Source of the DNA: Plectrocnemia conspersa
Taxonomy: Eukaryota; Arthropoda; Insecta; Trichoptera; Polycentropodidae
Length of the DNA stretch: 64,000 bases
Direction: 5' to 3'
NCBI GenBank assembly: GCA_009617715.1
Contig: VTFK01000123.1
Location: forward strand, 186,001-250,000
Below are positions 58,430 through 64,000 of this stretch, piece after piece. Under the pieces are notes generated by a model. That model did no database searches. It saw only the letters and a list, made by a program, of their open reading frames with translations, and had not been told where the DNA came from. Position 1 is the stretch's first letter; each line of letters opens with the position of its first letter. A program made the translations under genes and the position numbers.

Positions 58430-58620
58430 TCATCGTGTCAGACCGGTCAAGATTCGAATGTGAGCAGCGGGCGGTGGGAGTGAACACCGAACAGCGACTG
58501 CTGACCGCCGCCGACCACTACCGACGTCCGCCAGCGACATGGCAGAGGGGCACACGCTCAACATACTGATGAAGACAGTCGAAACAATGCAAAATTATGT
58601 CCGAATGTGTGACATAACCT
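58430..58620. promoter_or_regulatory. GC-rich island with a 27-codon ORF
   Basis: About 130 bp of GC-rich DNA (GCAGCGGGCGGTGGGAGTGA and CCGCCGCCGACCACTACCGA) stands out from the AT-rich surroundings. The plus strand has an ATG at 58539 opening MAEGHTLNILMKTVETMQNY, which stops at codon 28. A TATA-like box (TATAAAG, about 58159) lies upstream. It could be the first exon of a plus-strand gene outside the window, an alternative stumps promoter on the minus strand, or a chance GC patch. Confidence 0.3.
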
Positions 58621-59385
58621 AACCCACATATACATAATAGCCTACCCTTCATGACCAAAAGTACTGATCGAAATCATAAACAGTTATGATTTTTTTATAT
58701 TTCTTGAACTTTGATACCGATTAATGATGCTTATCAGATCACCCAGATAATTTATGCGATGAATAAGAGTAAATTATGGTTAATTTTACAGCGAAAGCTT
58801 TATGCGTTTTCCTCATTTCTCGGAGCGAATGCTTACTCAGATGCGTGAAATAAATTTCAGTGAGCTATCTCGATCAGAATATTAAAACAGAATATAAAGA
58901 AGAATATATAATCAATCTTTTGATCTCATACCGCAATTTCTCCATATTCTATAAACTAAAATACAGCTCAGATCAATCTTTATTTATTAAATATCTTTCA
59001 AAATTATCAGAAAAAAGCTCAAGTATATATTTATACACAAAAGATTGTACCAATCAAATCATTTTATTTTATGATACACTTATGATTAAGGTGGTCATTT
59101 TGCCATTACTACGATTAATAATTATATAAATATGTAAACTACAGTGTCATGTCATCATAGTGCCGTTTCACGGAATTGAGTGCAGTAGTGTGCAGTGAGT
59201 GGCGACCCTGCGCTTATTAAATTAATTTGATAATAAGAATTATAATTTAATTTAAAAATTTAAATAAAAATATTTTTTACATTTTTTAATAATTTATTTG
59301 GGATTTTGAGGATACGTTAACTGCCAAAATTTTAATCAAATGTGATTGTCGAAAAACCCCAATTTAAAAGAAACTCTTATGCCTT

Positions 59386-60445
59386 CACTATACTCTCTGT
59401 AAGTTGGCCAATGTTGGCCAATGTTGGCCAAAGACGGATAATATAGTGGGTTACTTCGGTCAAGTTCGGTTCTGCCCGCTCTAAAATCTCTCGGAAGTTG
59501 TCCGAGGTTACCGAGAATGGGAGGTAAAGTGGAGGTAATTAACTCGACTTGGCCAGCTTCGAGCGCTTCCGAACATTATCGGCAAACTGACCGAAGTCAA
59601 AGAAACTTTCGAGCGCGAGCGGTGAGATACTTCCCCTTTCGCTCTCTCGCGTGTGTGACGAGAGTGAGAGAGATAATGATATGGTTTTTCGCAAATGAGA
59701 TAGAACGAGTAACTCGGTTCAAATTCAGTATACGCGTAGGCGTCCTATGGTCAACACGCATGACGAGCGCTGCATCGTGGTCAACTTATAATACCACATG
59801 CTTATCGGGGACTTCAACAGACTCTTACTGACATCTTTGAATATTTTAGGGCACCAAAAGGGATTAATTATATGTTTGATAGTATACTCTTCTAACAGAT
59901 ATCGTTATTATATTTTTTTTCATATAAAATTAAATAATTCAAAAATAATTAGTGGTACTTGATTTTGTTAAAAAAAATCGTTTCGAATATCCTTATGTAT
60001 TTTCCTAGATCGGTTTATATAAATGTCACACCATAACGAATTCTTATTTGGAATCGATGGCGACAAATTCTAGGATAGTCACAGATGTGGTGTTCGTATT
60101 CTGTAGTATCATTTTCAGCCGGCAAAGATTTTGCGTAAATTGAATATTTACGACCGAAAAGTTTTCACTGATATTGTATTGGTGAGTGCACACACAAACT
60201 TTTATAATAATCAGTAGAGTATTTTAATAATATGACAATTTAAAAATTGCGATTATTTGGCACATTATTTAGTTGCGCGCAAATATGCCACCTATACGTG
60301 ACAGCAGCTGCCGTGCGAACGTCATTCACGGCCGCCGTCCGGATAGCATATGAAGTTTGTGGCAGTGTGGCCGCTACTCGGAAATCGGCCACCACGGCCT
60401 ACTTCAGTTGAACTTCGGTTCGGACAACTTCCAGAGAGTGTAATG
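59386..60445. mobile_element. inverted-repeat DNA element of about 1.06 kb
   Basis: The left end CACTATACTCTCTGTAAGTT (59386) and the right end, read on the minus strand as CATTACACTCTCTGGAAGTT (60445), are inverted repeats with about 20 matches over 24. Inside are GTTGGCCAAT in three tandem copies (59403-59430) and an internal repeat of the end motif (TCTCGGAAGTTGTCCGAG, 59489-59506). GC content is higher than the flanks. No transposase is evident and the target duplication is not clear, so the superfamily is open. Confidence 0.5.
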
Positions 60446-60449
60446 CAAG

Positions 60450-63400
60450 CATTAATGGTGGTTAGAATTTCTATCGAAATCCAAATATTGGCTGCATTGG
60501 TCGAGTTATCTCTTAAAATTTAAAATTATTTCAAATCCATAATGTTTTTGACTTGTAGGCGCAAAATTACGAGCGCGAAAGTTGAGATTATGAGCGCAAA
60601 ATGTTCGATTTATTGCGTTTTTATAAAACAGGCACAGAGATGTAACGAAATTTGAGGACATTATAACTGCCGTAATTTTAATAATATTGTATATATGTTT
60701 ACAACAATTATTAAACTCGAAAATTTTTGTTCGATTTGGGATGCTGAGGGAGCTAAAAATGGTCATCTTGGAAATTATGTGAAACCGGGACAACTCCGAT
60801 GAAACCGGAACGTATCCGCTATATTTTCTCAAAATACCAACTATTTTAAAAGCAAAAAATATAAATACGTTAAAAATCTTAGAAAGAAAAATAAAAAGAG
60901 CAAAAATATTTTAAAATAAAAATATTTTTTTTGTTGTTTATGCGTTTTTTTAAGACAATATAATTGTCATTTAGGAGCAAATGTAGATAAAAACATTAAT
61001 TTGAAGGAACATGGTACATAATTACATATTTATCCAGAATGAAAAATATGTTACACAAAATAACACAAAAAACATTGCCTCATTTTAATTATTGTGCAAC
61101 AATATTATATATGCTTAATAAATTAGATAAATCCATTTCATAATTATTCATAATTTAGTTTGGGTTTATGCCCCCTACTTTTAGCTCTAAAGCACATGAT
61201 ATACGTTCGATATACTAATCATTACTCCTGTTTATATTTTAAACAAAGTTATAGAAATTAAAATCATTACTATGATTTTTAAATTTAACAATCAATCTGA
61301 TTAATGATATGTGATAAGATAAACACAAACTTGCCATCTCTTTCTAAATTATGAATAATGTTGAAATGGATAGCTCTAGAACTGACTGTGTTATCGTAAA
61401 TATAATGTAGTCCGCTATCTTGTTAAAAATGTTGGCTATTCAAAAAAACTTATAAAAATATATTACGGTTATAAATATATATATATAAAAATTAATGAAA
61501 GCAAAAATGTTTTTAAGTAAAAAAAAAAAATTTAATAAAAATATTATTTTTTTATCATTTATGCGGTTATTTTAATACACGAAAACTATCGTAGTCTTAA
61601 CTAAATTTATTTCAAAATAACGGCTCGTTAAAAAAAAAAAATTAAAGGTAATGAACGTTTAAAATAAAAATGAAAATAATAATTTGAGAAAACATTAAAA
61701 AATATATAATAATAAAAAAAAAATATATATTTTTTGTCATTAGGTGAGATTTGAGGACATTGACTGCTGTAGTTTTAATCATTTGGACATAAAACTGGTC
61801 TAAAAATAGCTCTTGTACAACTCTCAGTTTGTTAGTTTATCTAATCTTATTTCAAAATGGTGGCTATTCAAAAAGTTATTTGGATATGTATTAGCGCATT
61901 CTAATTAACAAATAATTTCCATCGAAAAAAAAAAAAAACCGCCCCTACAAAAATTTGAAATAAAATAGAAAGATTTTTTAAGAAATGTATTTATCAATTT
62001 TAATCATATTATTGCATATAAAAAATGTGCAAAATAGTTTTCAAGTTTGATGAAATATGTTAACGGTTATCAGTCATTTTATTATATTAAAACTCGAATC
62101 GAATTAACAATGGGGAACATCAATGTAACATCGTCTTTTGCCGATTTTAAGAAACTTTGACCCGGTCCAAAATGTTTTTTTTTTTATATAGGACACAGAA
62201 ATAAAAATACATCTGGAAAAAATGTATTGATCGGTCAAAAGAATCTGTTTTCTAAAACTTAAATTTTTCTTTTACGACATTCGTATTGGTAAAATAATGA
62301 AATATTAAACAGTATATGAACCAAACATAGTATAAACGGTCCAAGATTCCATCGCTCAAAATCGCCGTTGGAAACAAGTGCGTGTACGCATGCATGCATG
62401 CATATACAGTTTTCTAAAATTTATATGATCGTCAGAAAACGTTACCAGTTTTAAATTATTTTTTGTTATATAAATGTTATATAAATTAAAATAATAATTT
62501 ATATGATAATATGGTGAAACAGGTTTATTTGAGTAAAATAATTCATTATCAGAGCCATATATAATATATAAAACTATCTTAATAAAAACTATTACTACTC
62601 CAGAAATATACATTTTCAGAATTTTATAATGGTTTATCATATCATTGTCAATTTTATAAAATTAAAAAGGAAAAATTAATTGAACGTTTATTTTGGTCAC
62701 CCTATTATATATCTCACCAACACAGAAATAAAAATACATCTAGAAAAAATACATTGATCGGTCAAAAGAATCGGTATTCTTAAACATATATAGTGATATT
62801 TTTGCACTCACAGTGCAGTAGGAAATATTAGACATAATAAATATAGTGTAAATAATGCAATATGTTGGTTATTCCTAGTTTAACAATATTAAGGCTGATG
62901 ATCTTTATATGTACATAAATAAATAACTTATATGTTATAATAATATATACATATAGTAGAATAGTACACAATTAAAATATTTGATTAGGAATATCCATAT
63001 GTCACATATAAAAAGTATATGTAAAACATGTTAAATGTTCATACATATAATAATATAATTCTATCCTAATATTAATATCTTTAAAATCACCATAAATCTT
63101 GCCTCACTCTCCTTGATATGAAAGCAGTTCTGTTTAACTACTACTTAAACACTATACAAGACACAATGTACCAGTTACATGTTCTTTGATTTTATGATAT
63201 GATTACAATATCCGGCGCTCTATGACTCGATGCGATGCATGCATCATGAGTTGTTTTGAAAGCTTCATGAAATATTTTAGCAGATGCACTTATAGACATT
63301 GTTCTGTTCAATATTATTTTATTTTATATGTTTTAAAACTGATCTGGTTACTATGTCGTTCCAGGTTTTTGCAAATTCGACTCGCATGAAAGATATTTCT

Positions 63401-64000
63401 TCTCTCGTTCCACTGACACGGTGCAGTTCTTAGAAAAATGTTAATCTATGGAGAAACACGACGCCGGATATTGTCATCGGCATAGTAAAAGAGAATACCG
63501 CTCAATTCCAATAAACTACTATTGTTGGTAAACTATTGACTAAACACCGACGTTTCTGAATGGAAATGCAAATAATTTGCCAATTATGGTCATAAATGCA
63601 TACAAAAATAAAGGATTAGAATATAACATTTTTGTATTTAATTATTGAGAATAACTGATTTGGACAGGCCAAATAAGTGGCAAATTTTATTGTTAAAAAA
63701 CTGTCGTGGCAAAATCATTACTTGATCTGTGTGAATCTCGTGCAATTGCGATATTTGTACCATAATCGAATGCCATTATTAACTATTCCAAGAACGGAGG
63801 ATGCAAATTTTTTCATCAAAAATTCACACCTAATATAATTAATATAATAAATCAAGTTGTCATCATTTTTAAAAATCACAAAATTTTATCAAAGCAAAAG
63901 TGATGACTGGCAATAAAATGTAGTTATATTATCTTTGTGTTGAAAATGTTGTACAGTGTCATAATTATATGCTAACAATTAAATAAGAAATGGTTTCAAA
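60450..64000. other. AT-rich repeat-laden intergenic DNA, no gene seen
   Basis: Dispersed pieces include GATTTTGAGGATACGTTAAC-like copies at about 59302, 60650 and 61748, each next to long A/T-rich runs. A 60-bp direct repeat lies at 62192-62250 and 62720-62779. CATGCATGCATGCAT lies near 62390. From 62800 to 64000 I see only AT-rich DNA with no exon or element ends. Confidence 0.5.

Noticed and set aside
1..64000. CRISPR array or prokaryotic operon
   Set aside because: Introns, splice sites and insect-type genes show a eukaryotic chromosome; the repeats are dispersed or tandem, with no regular unique spacers.

Overview
The window looks like an insect nuclear genome. It is AT-rich, its genes have GT-AG introns, intergenic DNA and introns are packed with decayed DNA transposons and LINEs, and it carries a gene of the insect FGF-receptor adaptor (stumps/Dof) family. 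I cannot name the species or order from sequence alone.

Four host genes can be read exon by exon, each with all splice phases consistent. (1) 7215-8462, minus: a five-exon C2H2 zinc-finger gene of 280 codons, with eroded extra fingers past its stop. (2) 12224-29628, minus: a complete 24-coding-exon Rsf-1 (remodeling and spacing factor 1) gene of about 2739 aa, starting in a CpG-rich island. (3) 32263-44812, plus: a GBA2-type non-lysosomal glucosylceramidase (GH116), 12 exons, with the extreme N-terminus not found. (4) 46013-54269, minus: a stumps/Dof-like adaptor (TIR-like, DBB and ankyrin-like regions, coiled coil, C-terminal YINM), 11 exons, about 808 aa. Rsf-1 and GBA2 are divergent; GBA2 and stumps converge tail to tail 1.2 kb apart.

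The rest is mobile-element debris. 1-5.7 kb: two decayed LINEs, one split by a hairpin MITE, plus palindromic repeat family A. 5.8-6.9 kb: a dead Tc1/mariner copy. 9-9.9 kb: LINE RT and mariner pieces. GBA2 introns hold a full-length dead piggyBac element with TTAA duplications, a 40-nt perfect-arm palindrome (family A) and foldback-like repeats (family B). Stumps introns hold a Tigger/pogo remnant and a piggyBac deletion derivative that makes up almost all of one intron. Rsf-1 introns hold a hAT MITE with its 8-bp duplication and a family A copy.

54.3-64 kb has a candidate stumps promoter, another family B copy, two tRNA-like SINE remnants, a GC-rich stretch with a tiny ORF, an inverted-repeat element and several dispersed repeats, but no recognisable protein gene. 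I found no CRISPR array, intact tRNA or rRNA, and no clear novel multi-gene system. The most unusual structures are the two palindromic/foldback repeat families and the transposon-made intron.
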